Shown here in pieces: positions 53,556 to 62,395 of a DNA stretch of 64,000 bases. Below the pieces are notes generated by a model. That model had not been told where the DNA came from, searched no databases, and saw nothing but the letters and a program-made list of their open reading frames with translations. This DNA is from Nostoc sp. JL33 (GTDB lineage Bacteria > Cyanobacteriota > Cyanobacteriia > Cyanobacteriales > Nostocaceae). The DNA lies in contig NZ_JABXKP010000026.1 in assembly GCF_017114985.1 (NCBI RefSeq), positions 62,001 through 126,000 of the forward strand, written 5' to 3'. The number at the start of each line of letters is the position of its first letter. Positions within the stretch are counted from its first letter, which is position 1. The translations under genes were made by a program, and so were the position numbers.

Positions 53556-55295
53556 ATGGTAGTTCTGCACGCACTTTCAGATTTCATCAACAGCGATTTT
53601 GCTGTTAGCGACTCATCTTGTAATTATTATTACGAAGGGCGTTGTCCTCAAAGTGGCGGTCGCCTGAAATTACCCCGCACCTCAATATCGGAAGCGATCG
53701 CTCAGGGACTAATGCAACATATTAGCAATAATGACTGTTATTCTCGTGAAGGCAAGATGTATGGAATACTATTGGTTGAACTGCCTAATGGCGAACAACG
53801 AATACTCAAAGCCTTCTCCGGTCTTTTGAATGGTTGCAGTGTGGTTGAGGGCTGGGTGCCGCCAATTCCAGGACGAGACGAAGTTGCTTTAGAGGAAGCC
53901 CGCACTTTGGCACAGTTGGACGCGATAAAGCAAGAACTCCTTACCTTGAAGCAACTCACCGAACGCCAGCAGTACCAAACCCTGGTTGATGAGTTTGAGC
54001 AACAATTACAAGCAATGAGCGATCGCCATCGCCATTGCAAACATCAACGACAAAAAAAACGTCAGCAAGTCTGCAATACACTCACTCCAGAAGCACTGAC
54101 TATTGCTCTTGAACAACTCGACGAAGAGAGTCGTCAGCAGGGAATTGAACGGCGGCAACTTAAACGCCAGCAAAATGCAGTATTACAGCCCCTGCAACAG
54201 TTAATTGCAGCAACGGATGCGCGAATTAGCGAACTCAAACAACAGCGTAAAACACTGTCGCGTCAATTGCAAGCTCAGATGCACACTAGTTACAGCCTGA
54301 CTAATTTTTCCGGGCGATCGCAATCATTACAGCAATTGATGCCAGGAGGTTCGCCCACTGGTACAGGAGACTGTTGTGCCCCAAAGTTGCTCCATTATGC
54401 GGCAACACATAATCTCAAACCACTGGCAATGGCAGAATTTTGGTGGGGTGCATCTTCCGTAAATCAGGATAAAATTCAGGGAGAGTTTTACGGAGCGTGT
54501 GCCGAGCGATGTCAGCCATTGATGGGCTTTTTGCTCTCAGGATTAAAACCTATTTCAATCCCTAATAGGGATTTTCACACAACAAGCCCACTCTTGTTAA
54601 ATAGATTAACACATTTGCGTAAATCCAATGTGTTTGACTCCCCAGCTTTCTCCCCTATTAAAGGAGAGATCCCCATTCTTTATGAAGACGAATGGCTGAT
54701 TGCTGTAAACAAACCTGCTGGGCTACTTTCGGTACCTGGTCGTTATCGCGATCGCCAAGATAGTGTCTTGAGTCGCTTACGTCATCTTAGGGCTGATGGC
54801 ATGGCGCTTGCATCTGTGCATCGTTTAGATCAGGAAACATCTGGTATTTTGTTGTTGGCACGCGATCGCCAAACCCATCGCCAACTTAGCCAGCAGTTTC
54901 AGCAACGCCAGATTCACAAGGTTTATGAAGCCATCCTTTCCGGTGCTGTGACAGTTGACCAAGGTGTGATTGACCTGCCATTATGGGGAGATCCGGAAAA
55001 TCGCCCTAATCAAAAAGTTGATTGGCAGCACGGCAAACCTAGCTTGACACACTTCCAGGTAATGGCCACAGAAGGGGACTACACCCGCGTAGAATTTACG
55101 CCGTTAACAGGACGCACCCATCAATTAAGGGTTCATGCGGCTGATACGCAAGGGCTTGGGGTTACTATTTTAGGCGATCGCCTTTATGGATGCTGTGCAG
55201 TTACCAGTCGGTTACATCTGCACGCCAGAGAACTGAGCTTCGAGCATCCGCAGTTAGAAAAAACCCTGCATTTACAAGCAATTACGCCCTTTTGA
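53556..55295 (+). CDS. RluA-family RNA pseudouridine synthase with long N-terminal extension
   Basis: The C-terminal 220 residues are a complete RluA-type synthase: ILYEDEWLIAVNKPAGLLSVPG, the catalytic-Asp motif VHRLDQETSGILLLARD, and FTPLTGRTHQLRVHAA. They isomerise uridine in rRNA or tRNA. The first 350 residues are unusual for the family: a Cys-containing region, then a Gln/Arg-rich coiled coil (about 130-270). ATG 53556 is chosen; the frame extends to 53505 without an ATG. The target RNA is unknown. Confidence 0.88.
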   Translation: MVVLHALSDFINSDFAVSDSSCNYYYEGRCPQSGGRLKLPRTSISEAIAQGLMQHISNNDCYSREGKMYGILLVELPNGEQRILKAFSGLLNGCSVVEGWVPPIPGRDEVALEEARTLAQLDAIKQELLTLKQLTERQQYQTLVDEFEQQLQAMSDRHRHCKHQRQKKRQQVCNTLTPEALTIALEQLDEESRQQGIERRQLKRQQNAVLQPLQQLIAATDARISELKQQRKTLSRQLQAQMHTSYSLTNFSGRSQSLQQLMPGGSPTGTGDCCAPKLLHYAATHNLKPLAMAEFWWGASSVNQDKIQGEFYGACAERCQPLMGFLLSGLKPISIPNRDFHTTSPLLLNRLTHLRKSNVFDSPAFSPIKGEIPILYEDEWLIAVNKPAGLLSVPGRYRDRQDSVLSRLRHLRADGMALASVHRLDQETSGILLLARDRQTHRQLSQQFQQRQIHKVYEAILSGAVTVDQGVIDLPLWGDPENRPNQKVDWQHGKPSLTHFQVMATEGDYTRVEFTPLTGRTHQLRVHAADTQGLGVTILGDRLYGCCAVTSRLHLHARELSFEHPQLEKTLHLQAITPF

Positions 55296-55634
55296 CGGAT
55301 CAGATCAAACCCCAAGAACCCCAAACAGCTAAAGCTGGGCTTTGTCTACCCTAACAGCTAGCCTATTGCTTTTTAAATTTGTATGTGATAATTTCTGGTT
55401 GTAGTACATTCAACGGTTATCCGACCGACTTGCCGTATTTAGAGGAACTAAGATCACAGCTAAGAGACTTCCCAATAAAAAATATCCAACTACTGATTGT
55501 GAGACTACCCCACCAGATTAAATGATTTATTTATTCCTTGAAAATCCTTAATGAGCGGTAAAGACGAGAATGCTGGAGTTGGCCTCTAGACTCTCATTCT
55601 GATCTTTTCTTTAATAAAAGGAGTAATAAAAAAG
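55296..55634. other. Gap upstream of ssuA copy 5
   Basis: This 339-bp gap should hold the promoter of the second sulfonate operon. At 55465-55550 is a sequence resembling the short element at 57963 (AATAAAAAATA...TTTATTTATT). No gene is seen. Confidence 0.45.
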
Positions 55635-56684
55635 TTGTTGAATCAGTTCAAAAAGTTCTTATTTTTATTGCCACAACACTCAGTCAAGTCCCTTAGTGCC
55701 TTATGGGTTGCTAGTTCCTGGCTAGGTTTGTTGATTTCTGGCTGCGCTCCCAGTAACTCTGCAAATACTGACACTGCTCAAAATGTCAGTAACCAGACTC
55801 AAGAGAAAACTAGTCTGATTCGTCTAGGATACCAAAAGGGAGGTGTGGTACCAATTGCACGTCAACGAGGAGAGTTAGAAAAGAAGCTTGCGGCTGAGAA
55901 TATTAAAGTTGAATGGGCTGGTCCCTTTGACCGATGTGCTACCTTACTCCAAGCAATTAGCGCTAATCAAGCCGATCTAGGCGGGTGCGGAGACATCCCT
56001 GGATTGTCAGCTATTGCTGCCGGTCAGGAGCTTTGCATTGGGGCTGTCCAGCGTCCCAGACCTGAATCATTAAGCAGTGCGATCGTAGTCCGTGGCGATT
56101 CTCCTATCCGTAAACCCGCTGACCTAGTAGGTAAAAAAGTTGCTGTCAATCAGGCTGGTGCAGGTGAGTACCTGTTATTAAAAGTATTGGAAAAAGAGAA
56201 CATTTCTAAAGATAAAGTTCAGCGCATTTTCTTAGCTCCAACTGATGCTGCACCCGCCCTCTACCAAGGAACTGTGGACGCTTGGGCAGTTTGGGAACCA
56301 TATATCTCAGTTGCCGAATTAGAGCATGGTGCTAGGAGAATCACCACAACCCATCCAGCGCCTACTTACAGTGTAATGCTTGTGCGTAATCAGGCTGCGG
56401 CTAAATCTCCAGAAGCCGTGAAAGCTGCTTTTACCGCTTTAGGCGAGGAATACGATTGGTTGAATGTAAATACGGCAAAATCAGCCGAATTTCTAGTCAA
56501 GGACATCAAAATCTCCCCAGCCGTAGCCAAGCGGGTAACTGAGAATCAAGGGCCACAGCTACTTGTCGCACCTAATGCTGATGACGTTGCCAAAATTCAG
56601 AAGACTGCTAACTGGATGCTAGAGCAAAAGATTCTACCGAAAAGAGTAGATGTTGCTGCGACTATTTGCCCCACGGTTAAGTAG
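55635..56684 (+). CDS. ssuA: Sulfonate/taurine-type substrate-binding lipoprotein, divergent (copy 5)
   Basis: This 349-aa SsuA/TauA-like lipoprotein has lipobox ISGC. The binding core differs from the others: LGYQKGGVVPIARQRGELE, LGGCGDIPGLSAIAAG and DLVGKKVAVNQAGAGEYLL; the usual TPPIF loop is IPGLS here, and Cys residues occur in FDRCATL and GGCGD. There is no ATG; TTG at 55635 (or 55632) follows AAAGGAG. It heads a run with an LLM monooxygenase, a cupin dioxygenase, an aldolase and ssuA copy 6. Confidence 0.87.
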   Translation: MLNQFKKFLFLLPQHSVKSLSALWVASSWLGLLISGCAPSNSANTDTAQNVSNQTQEKTSLIRLGYQKGGVVPIARQRGELEKKLAAENIKVEWAGPFDRCATLLQAISANQADLGGCGDIPGLSAIAAGQELCIGAVQRPRPESLSSAIVVRGDSPIRKPADLVGKKVAVNQAGAGEYLLLKVLEKENISKDKVQRIFLAPTDAAPALYQGTVDAWAVWEPYISVAELEHGARRITTTHPAPTYSVMLVRNQAAAKSPEAVKAAFTALGEEYDWLNVNTAKSAEFLVKDIKISPAVAKRVTENQGPQLLVAPNADDVAKIQKTANWMLEQKILPKRVDVAATICPTVK

Positions 56685-56687
56685 GAG

Positions 56688-56812
56688 CAGGGGAGCAGGG
56701 AGTGGGGAGTGGGGGGAGAAGGGGGAGCAAGGGGAAAAGGGGGAGAAGGAAAATAACCATGCCCAATGCCCGATTCCCAATGCCCAATGCCCAATGCCCC
56801 ATTTCCAAATAA
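56688..56812. repeat. Heptamer-rich gap between ssuA5 and the LLM gene
   Basis: A purine-rich run of GGGGAGT/GGGAGCA units is followed by four to five CAATGCC heptamers. It is the same STRR type as at 5771 and 7085. Confidence 0.7.
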
Positions 56813-56839
56813 GGTTTGTAATTTTTGAGGTAATGCAAT

Positions 56840-57961
56840 ATGCCGATTGAATTTATTGGGATGATTGGAACGCGACAAATATCTGAGTTAGATAGTCCGA
56901 CAGTTTCGATCACGGGCGGTTCGATAGATCCCGCCTATGTCCGCAAGTTTGCTAAGGCACATGAGGATGGAGGCTTTGATCGGGTACTGGTTGGTTATGG
57001 CTCAACTGGCCCCGATGGCTTAACTGTGGCTTCGTTCGCAGCGGCGGCAACAGAACGGTTGAAGTTTTTAATCGCCCACCGCCCTGGTTTCGTGGCTCCT
57101 ACACTCTTGGCACGCAAGACAGCAACTTTGGATCATTTTACTAATGGTCGCATTGCTGTACACATTATTACAGGTGGCAGCGATGCCGAACAGCAACGCG
57201 ATGGTGACTGGCTTGACCACGATACTCGCTATCGCCGTACAGATGAGTACCTCGATATCGTGCGCCGGGTGTGGACGAGTCATACTCCCTTCGACTATGA
57301 GGGCGAATTCTACCGTGTGAAAGATGCTTACTCAGATGTGAAGCCTTTACAACAGCCGCACATACCTTTGTACTTTGGTGGTGCTTCTGGTGCAGCAGTA
57401 CCTGTAGGTGCAAAGCATAGTGATGTCTACGCCATGTGGGGAGAACCGATTGCGGCGGTTAAGGAACGGATACGCGAAGTAAAAGCCGTAACACCACCAG
57501 GGCGATCGCCACGGTTTAGTGTCTCACTGCGACCGATTCTAGGTGATACTGAGGAGAAGGCTTGGGAACGGGCGCACTCAATTCTCTCCCGTGTTAAGGA
57601 AATTCGGGCTGCAAAAACAGAAAATCAGCTACCAGTAAATGCCTACTTGAATTCAGCACGTCCGCAAGCAGTGGGTTCCAGTCGTTTATTACAGTTTGCC
57701 CAAGAAAGCGAAATTTTCGATAAGCGCTTGTGGACGCCAATTGCCGCCGCTACTGGTGCTTATGGTAATACTACGGCCCTTGTTGGTACACCGGAGCAAG
57801 TAGCAGAGTCCCTTGTGGATTATTATGATGCAGGGGTAACTACTCTATTGATTCGGGGATTTGATCCATTAGGAGATGCGATCGCTTACGGTCGTGATCT
57901 GATTCCGCTAGTCCGGGCAGAAGTGCAACGCCGGGAGCGACAAGCCACTGTTGTCGCTTAG
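56840..57961 (+). CDS. LLM-class flavin monooxygenase, SsuD-like (second copy)
   Basis: This 373-aa luciferase-like enzyme is related to SsuD but distinct: FDRVLVGYGSTGPDGLTVA, FLIAHRPGFVAPTLLARK, IAVHIITGGSDAEQQRDGD, DEYLDIVRRVW and IPLYFGGASGAAVPVGAKH. It should use FMNH2 and O2 on a sulfonate or related molecule. It lies directly after ssuA copy 5, whose divergent binding site suggests the pair handles one specific substrate. GAGG precedes ATG 56840. Confidence 0.88.
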   Translation: MPIEFIGMIGTRQISELDSPTVSITGGSIDPAYVRKFAKAHEDGGFDRVLVGYGSTGPDGLTVASFAAAATERLKFLIAHRPGFVAPTLLARKTATLDHFTNGRIAVHIITGGSDAEQQRDGDWLDHDTRYRRTDEYLDIVRRVWTSHTPFDYEGEFYRVKDAYSDVKPLQQPHIPLYFGGASGAAVPVGAKHSDVYAMWGEPIAAVKERIREVKAVTPPGRSPRFSVSLRPILGDTEEKAWERAHSILSRVKEIRAAKTENQLPVNAYLNSARPQAVGSSRLLQFAQESEIFDKRLWTPIAAATGAYGNTTALVGTPEQVAESLVDYYDAGVTTLLIRGFDPLGDAIAYGRDLIPLVRAEVQRRERQATVVA

Positions 57962-57962
57962 A

Positions 57963-58020
57963 AATTTCCAATTAAAAAATACCCCACAAGATTGAATAAT
58001 TTATTTATTGGAAATCCCTT
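57963..58020. repeat. Short inverted-repeat element (TTTCCAAT ends)
   Basis: ATTTCCAATTAAAAAATA at the left and TTTATTTATTGGAAATCC at the right are inverted repeats. The same right end occurs at 32142-32167 and a related unit at about 55465. Confidence 0.6.
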
Positions 58021-58088
58021 AGCTGAAGATTGGATGATTGATTTTTTGGTAGTCTTTTAACAACTTTAATTCGTAAGGAGTATCATAC

Positions 58089-58298
58089 ATGAGCAAAGTA
58101 TTTATTCTCGATGCCAACCAACAACCGTTATATCCAGTACGCATCAGCCGTGCTAGGCTGCTCTTGTCACAAGGTAAAGCTACCGTATTCCAGCGATATC
58201 CCTTTACTATCATTCTCAAGGAGTCCCTTTCTCATCTAAAACTTGAGCAACTTGGCTTCAAGATTCACCCTGGCATTAAAATAATTCGTAATTCGTAA
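58089..58298 (+). pseudogene. Truncated IscB/IsrB-type protein (PLMP/RRXRR domain only)
   Basis: The 69 codons encode the start of an RRXRR-type protein: SKVFILDANQQPLYPVRISR, ARLLLSQGKATVFQRYPFTI, then LGFKIHPGIK. In intact IscB-like proteins this is followed by RuvC, bridge helix and HNH regions with a catalytic DPG. Here that motif reads HPG and the frame ends 7 codons later in an AATTCGT repeat. A good ribosome binding site (AAGGAG) precedes ATG 58089, so a short peptide could still be made. Confidence 0.8.
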
Positions 58299-58400
58299 TG
58301 ACGCTCTCTACCAGACGCGCTCTCTACGCGGACTCGTTAACTACAAATTACGAATTAGTAATTAGTTAATCTTAGTCGCCTCTCAAAACGAGGAATATAG

Positions 58401-59075
58401 ATGACGAACCACACGATCTTGGAACCATTGCCAGAAGACCAATGGTTTACCCTGAGCCAAGAACTACGATCCTTTGTAGCAACAGTGCGTGAAATTAGCG
58501 CTAGCACTGTTGACGATCGCACACAAACTCTCGCTAGACTAGAACCCTATTTTCAAGAGCTGCTTGCCCAACAGGAATGGCTACCTGAAAAGTGTGCCCA
58601 AATCAATCTTGAAAGCAGGATGGGCGGCGGTATTGGTCAGTGGCTACTTTATCGCGCCAAAGACCGTTCCCTCTCAGTCTTCAGTTTGGTGATTCCCCCA
58701 GGTTCAACAACTCCCATCCACGACCATTTAGCCTGGGGATTGATTGGTTTATACAAAGGCAATCAAGAAGAAACAGTCTATCGCCGTGTAGATAGCGGTG
58801 ATGCCGAAGGACACGCACAATTACAAGTAACTGAAGTGCGATCGCTTCAAGCAGGCGATATCTACCGCCTGTTACCCCCAGATGGTGATATCCACGCCGT
58901 CAAAACCACATCCCAGAGCGCATCTGTATCTATCCATCTTCTCGGTAATGATACTGGTTGCATCTTGCGTCACCAGTTTATAAGAGAATCTCATAGTGTC
59001 AAATCCTTTCGCTCTGGATATTCCAACGCTCCCTGTAAAGAGGAAGAGGAAAAAGAACATGCCCAGGTACGATAG
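58401..59075 (+). CDS. Cysteine dioxygenase-family cupin
   Basis: This 224-aa thiol dioxygenase-type cupin has the first cupin motif with metal ligands in PIHDHLAWGLIGLYKG (HxH) and the second in GDIHAVK (His). Family members oxidise cysteine, 3-mercaptopropionate or similar thiols to sulfinates using Fe(II) and O2. Length and motif spacing fit. A GAGGA site precedes ATG 58401. The gene overlaps the aldolase gene by 17 bp, and both lie between LLM2 and ssuA6. The specific thiol is unknown. Confidence 0.85.
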   Translation: MTNHTILEPLPEDQWFTLSQELRSFVATVREISASTVDDRTQTLARLEPYFQELLAQQEWLPEKCAQINLESRMGGGIGQWLLYRAKDRSLSVFSLVIPPGSTTPIHDHLAWGLIGLYKGNQEETVYRRVDSGDAEGHAQLQVTEVRSLQAGDIYRLLPPDGDIHAVKTTSQSASVSIHLLGNDTGCILRHQFIRESHSVKSFRSGYSNAPCKEEEEKEHAQVR

Positions 59076-59820
59076 ACCACAACCCCCTGTATTCGAGCGA
59101 GTTGAAGACGAACGTCTGCACCGTAAGCAACGCCTAGCTGCTGCCTTTCGCCTGTTTGGTAAATTTGGGTTCAGCGAGGGAATCGCAGGCCATATTACGG
59201 CTCGTGATCCAGAATTTACAGACCATTTCTGGGTTAATCCATTAGGGACATACTTCGGTCATATCCGAGTTTCTGACCTGCTGTTGGTTAACAGAGAAGG
59301 TGAGGTGGTTAAAGGCGATGCTCAGGTGAATCGAGCTGCTTTCGCCATCCATTCTCAGATTCATGAAGCTCGAACTGATGTGATCGCGGCGGCTCACGCC
59401 CATTCACTTTATGGTAAAGCCTGGTCTAGTTTAGGTCGTCTCCTTGACCCCTTGACTCAAGATTCTTGTGCTTTTTATGAAGACCATGCCTTATTTGATG
59501 ATTTTACAGGTGTTGTTTTAGAAACTTCTGAAGGTCAGCGACTGGCGCAAGCCTTGGGGCCAAACAAAGCCATAATCCTGCGTAACCACAGCATTTTAAC
59601 CGTGGGACATACAGTAGATGAAGCTGCCTTTTGGTACATTAGCTTAGAGCGATCGTGCCAAGCCCAACTGCTGGCAGAAGCTGCGGGTAGACCCACTAGT
59701 ATCAAACACGAAACAGCCCGTTTAACACAAACTCAAGTGGGGTCACATACAAGTGGGTGGTTCAGTTTCCAGCCACTTTACGACAGGATTGTGCGCGAAG
59801 AACCTGATTTACTGAATTAG
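59059..59820 (+). CDS. Class II aldolase/adducin family protein
   Basis: This protein of about 253 aa has the class II aldolase fold: LFGKFGFSEGIAGHITARDPE, FWVNPLGTYFGHI, the zinc-ligand region AAHAHSLYGKAWS and ILRNHSILTVGHTVDEA (His). Members split or epimerise hydroxy-carbonyl compounds, and some act on sulfo-sugar or sulfo-acid intermediates. ATG at 59059 with GAGGAAGAGG upstream is preferred over 58996. Overlap with the cupin gene indicates coupling. A terminator-like AAGGAGCTTAAGCTCCTT hairpin follows at about 59873. Confidence 0.87.
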   Translation: MPRYDRPQPPVFERVEDERLHRKQRLAAAFRLFGKFGFSEGIAGHITARDPEFTDHFWVNPLGTYFGHIRVSDLLLVNREGEVVKGDAQVNRAAFAIHSQIHEARTDVIAAAHAHSLYGKAWSSLGRLLDPLTQDSCAFYEDHALFDDFTGVVLETSEGQRLAQALGPNKAIILRNHSILTVGHTVDEAAFWYISLERSCQAQLLAEAAGRPTSIKHETARLTQTQVGSHTSGWFSFQPLYDRIVREEPDLLN

Positions 59821-59872
59821 TGCTGTGCTTTTTGGCACTAAGACTCTGTTGTATCAGTTTGCCTACCTTGAA

Positions 59873-59892
59873 CAAGGAGCTTAAGCTCCTTG
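59873..59892. terminator. Perfect hairpin after the aldolase gene
   Basis: CAAGGAGCTTAAGCTCCTTG is a perfect palindrome 53 bp past the aldolase stop. The T-run is weak (TCTGGTT), so it may be a dispersed hairpin rather than a true terminator. Confidence 0.5.
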
Positions 59893-59998
59893 TCTGGTTA
59901 ATTGAGATGGTGGCTGGATCTGGGCAGCTAAATTTATTTATATACTCCGGTAAACCTATAAGTTTATAGTATTTATATAGTTCCAAGAAATCATTTTG

Positions 59999-61117
59999 AT
60001 GATTAACCAAGCCTTTTGCCGTTTAATTAGCAAGTGGATATCGTTGATAAAATTCAGGAATATCCCCTTTAACAATCAACATAAATTATTCTTCTCTTCT
60101 TCTTTGCCAATAGTGGGGGCTTTTGTTACAGGGCTGTTTTTGAGCGTGCTATTTGCCGCCTGTTCATCGACATCGACTGTTAGTTCTCCTAATCCCAGCG
60201 CTACATCTGTTGGCAATTCTGCTTCCAGTAAAGCAACAGTAGTCAAATTTGGTTATCAAAAATCGACCATTTTGCTTAGAACTAAGGGTGTTTTAGAAAA
60301 GCGTTTGGCACCAGAAGGTATCACTGTAAAGTGGACTGAATTTCAAGCGGGGCCCCAACTACTAGAAGCGATGAATGTGGGTAGTATTGACATCGGCCCT
60401 GTAGGAGAATCACCACCAATATTTGCCCAAGCAGCGGGGGCATCACTAACTTATGTTGTTGGTACTGCTGCTAGTCCGGCTGGTTCAGCAATTCTTGTTC
60501 CTCAAAATTCACAAATTCAAAAAGTTACTGAGCTTAAAGGTAAAAAAGTTGCCTTTCAAAAAGGCTCTAGCGCTCACTTATTGTTAGTCCAAGCTTTAGA
60601 AAAAGCCGGGTTAAAATATACAGACATTGAACCTAAATATTTGGCTCCGGCTGATGCCCGTGCTGCATTTGTGAAAGGGAGTGTGGATGCCTGGGTAATT
60701 TGGGACCCCTTCTATGCAGCAGCTCAAGAGGCAACTAAAGCCAGAGTCCTGATTGATGGCACAGGGATTAATAAACAGGGAGGATATTATTTGATGACTC
60801 GCAAATTTATCAGTGAAAATCCCCAAACTGTCAAGACAATACTGGAGGAAATTCAAAATCTAGAAGAATGGTCTAAACAGAATCGAGAAGAAGTAGCGAA
60901 AACTCTAGCACCTGTGTTAGGAATTGATCTAGAAACGATGAAAAAAGCAACTAATCGGCGGACTTTTGGTCTTGTACCAATTGACGACAATCTGATAAAT
61001 CTACAACAAGGTGTTGCAGATACATATTATAAATTGAAGTTAATTCCCAAAGAGGTAAATGTGAAGGATGCAATGTTGACAAAAGAAGAATATGCTGCAT
61101 TTTCACCAAAAACTTAA
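59999..61117 (+). CDS. ssuA: Aliphatic sulfonate substrate-binding lipoprotein (copy 6)
   Basis: This protein of about 372 aa is SsuA-type with lipobox FAAC. Canonical loops are present: IDIGPVGESPPIFAQAAGA, ELKGKKVAFQKGSSAH and ADARAAFVKGSVDAWVIWDP. It resembles copies 2 and 3 more than copies 4 and 5. ATG 59999 is used; a TTG immediately precedes it. It probably relies on the single SsuBC pair for import. Confidence 0.9.
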   Translation: MINQAFCRLISKWISLIKFRNIPFNNQHKLFFSSSLPIVGAFVTGLFLSVLFAACSSTSTVSSPNPSATSVGNSASSKATVVKFGYQKSTILLRTKGVLEKRLAPEGITVKWTEFQAGPQLLEAMNVGSIDIGPVGESPPIFAQAAGASLTYVVGTAASPAGSAILVPQNSQIQKVTELKGKKVAFQKGSSAHLLLVQALEKAGLKYTDIEPKYLAPADARAAFVKGSVDAWVIWDPFYAAAQEATKARVLIDGTGINKQGGYYLMTRKFISENPQTVKTILEEIQNLEEWSKQNREEVAKTLAPVLGIDLETMKKATNRRTFGLVPIDDNLINLQQGVADTYYKLKLIPKEVNVKDAMLTKEEYAAFSPKT

Positions 61118-61127
61118 ACTAGTACAA

Positions 61128-61254
61128 TAGACCTCTTGCAAAAATCCTTGAATCACCCCTCCCCGATGTATTGGGGAGGGGGCAAGATTTCAAGTTTCCC
61201 CCCAATATATCGGGGGGATTAAGGGGGGTCTATTCGACTTATGCAAGAGGTCTA
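61128..61254. repeat. MITE-like element, TAGACCTCTTGCA family (copy 2)
   Basis: TAGACCTCTTGCAAAAATCC at the left and TATGCAAGAGGTCTA at the right are terminal inverted repeats. Inside are two further hairpins (CCTCCCCGATGTATTGGGGAGG and CCCCCCAATATATCGGGGGG in part). Copy 1 lies at 41048. Confidence 0.8.
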
Positions 61255-61274
61255 ATGAATTGGCTGTAAGAGGA

Positions 61275-61400
61275 TGTTTGAAAAGTACTAGGCGAATAGA
61301 ATTCGCTACTACACAAAGCAAAGTCCACCTCCGTGGACTAATACACTCATCAAGGGTTTTTAACCCACCTCCGTGGGTGGCGGTCTTACATCCCCATCCT
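61275..61400. repeat. Cluster of small hairpins upstream of the nitroreductase gene
   Basis: GCGAATAGAATTCGC, GTCCACCTCCGTGGAC and CCCACCTCCGTGGG follow one another. They resemble the hairpin cluster at 44500-44700 and would fold in the leader of the next gene. Confidence 0.7.
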
Positions 61401-61459
61401 GTAGAGGTCTGGGGTATTACGTCGTCCTGATAAAATATCTGAAAATTTTGGAATTGATT

Positions 61460-62281
61460 ATGACTAATCCTACAGAACTGCTGCGATCGCGCTACGGTGA
61501 AATCCCCTTCAATCCCGAAATTCAATGGAATGATTCGCTGACAGCATTACTATCTCACCGTTCAATCCGGTCTTACCTATCTGATCCTTTACCACCGGGA
61601 ACTCTGGAGTTACTAATTGCAGCCGCCCAATCTGCATCTACTTCCTCTAATTTGCAAACCTGGAGTGTGGTAGCAGTCGAAGATGAACAGCGCAAAGAGG
61701 AGTTATCTAAGCTAGCGGGAAATCAAGCACATATTAAGCAAGTGCCTTTATTCTTGGTTTGGTTAGCAGACTTAGCGCGTCTAGCTCGTGTTGCTGACAG
61801 TCGCGGACTATCTCATGATGGTTTAGAATACTTGGAAATGTTTGTGACAGCAACAATCGATGCAGCTTTGGCGGCACAAAATGCAACAGTCGCAGCCGAG
61901 TCACTCGGTTTGGGAACAGTATATATCGGTGGAATCCGCAACCACCCGCAAGAGGTAGCAGAGATATTGAATTTGCCCTCCTCTGTGTATGCTGTATTTG
62001 GGTTGTGTGTGGGTTATCCGAATCCTGAAGTAGAAGCAGCGATTAAGCCAAGGTTGCCCCAGTCAGCTGTGCTGCACCGTGAAACCTATAAATTGGCAGA
62101 ACAAGAAGAAGCGATCGCTCACTACAACGACATCATCAAAGAATTCTATACTGAACAAAAGATGAATATTGCTGGTGATTGGTCAGAACACTCAGCCCAA
62201 CGGATCGCAACCGTAGAATCACTCAAAGGACGCGATCGCTTGCGTGAAGTTCTGAATAACCTCGGCTTCAAATTGCTGTAA
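61460..62281 (+). CDS. NADPH-dependent nitroreductase-fold flavin reductase
   Basis: This 273-aa protein belongs to the nitroreductase/FRP (NfsA-like) family: LLSHRSIRSYLSDPLPPG for FMN binding, AAQSASTSSNLQTWS, ATIDAALAAQNATVAAESLG and GTVYIGGIRNHPQEV. Members reduce FMN, quinones or nitro compounds with NADPH. No ssuE is present in the window, so this enzyme is a candidate supplier of FMNH2 for the LLM and DszC-like monooxygenases; that is inference. ATG 61460 is chosen from the start of homology. Confidence 0.85.
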   Translation: MTNPTELLRSRYGEIPFNPEIQWNDSLTALLSHRSIRSYLSDPLPPGTLELLIAAAQSASTSSNLQTWSVVAVEDEQRKEELSKLAGNQAHIKQVPLFLVWLADLARLARVADSRGLSHDGLEYLEMFVTATIDAALAAQNATVAAESLGLGTVYIGGIRNHPQEVAEILNLPSSVYAVFGLCVGYPNPEVEAAIKPRLPQSAVLHRETYKLAEQEEAIAHYNDIIKEFYTEQKMNIAGDWSEHSAQRIATVESLKGRDRLREVLNNLGFKLL

Positions 62282-62395
62282 ACAACAACAATCAAGCCGT
62301 AAGAATAATTTAATACTGAATTGAAAGGCGATCGCACGAAGATTGAACTAATTATCAGATAGAGATCAGATAGAGATGCGATCGCCTCACTCGTT

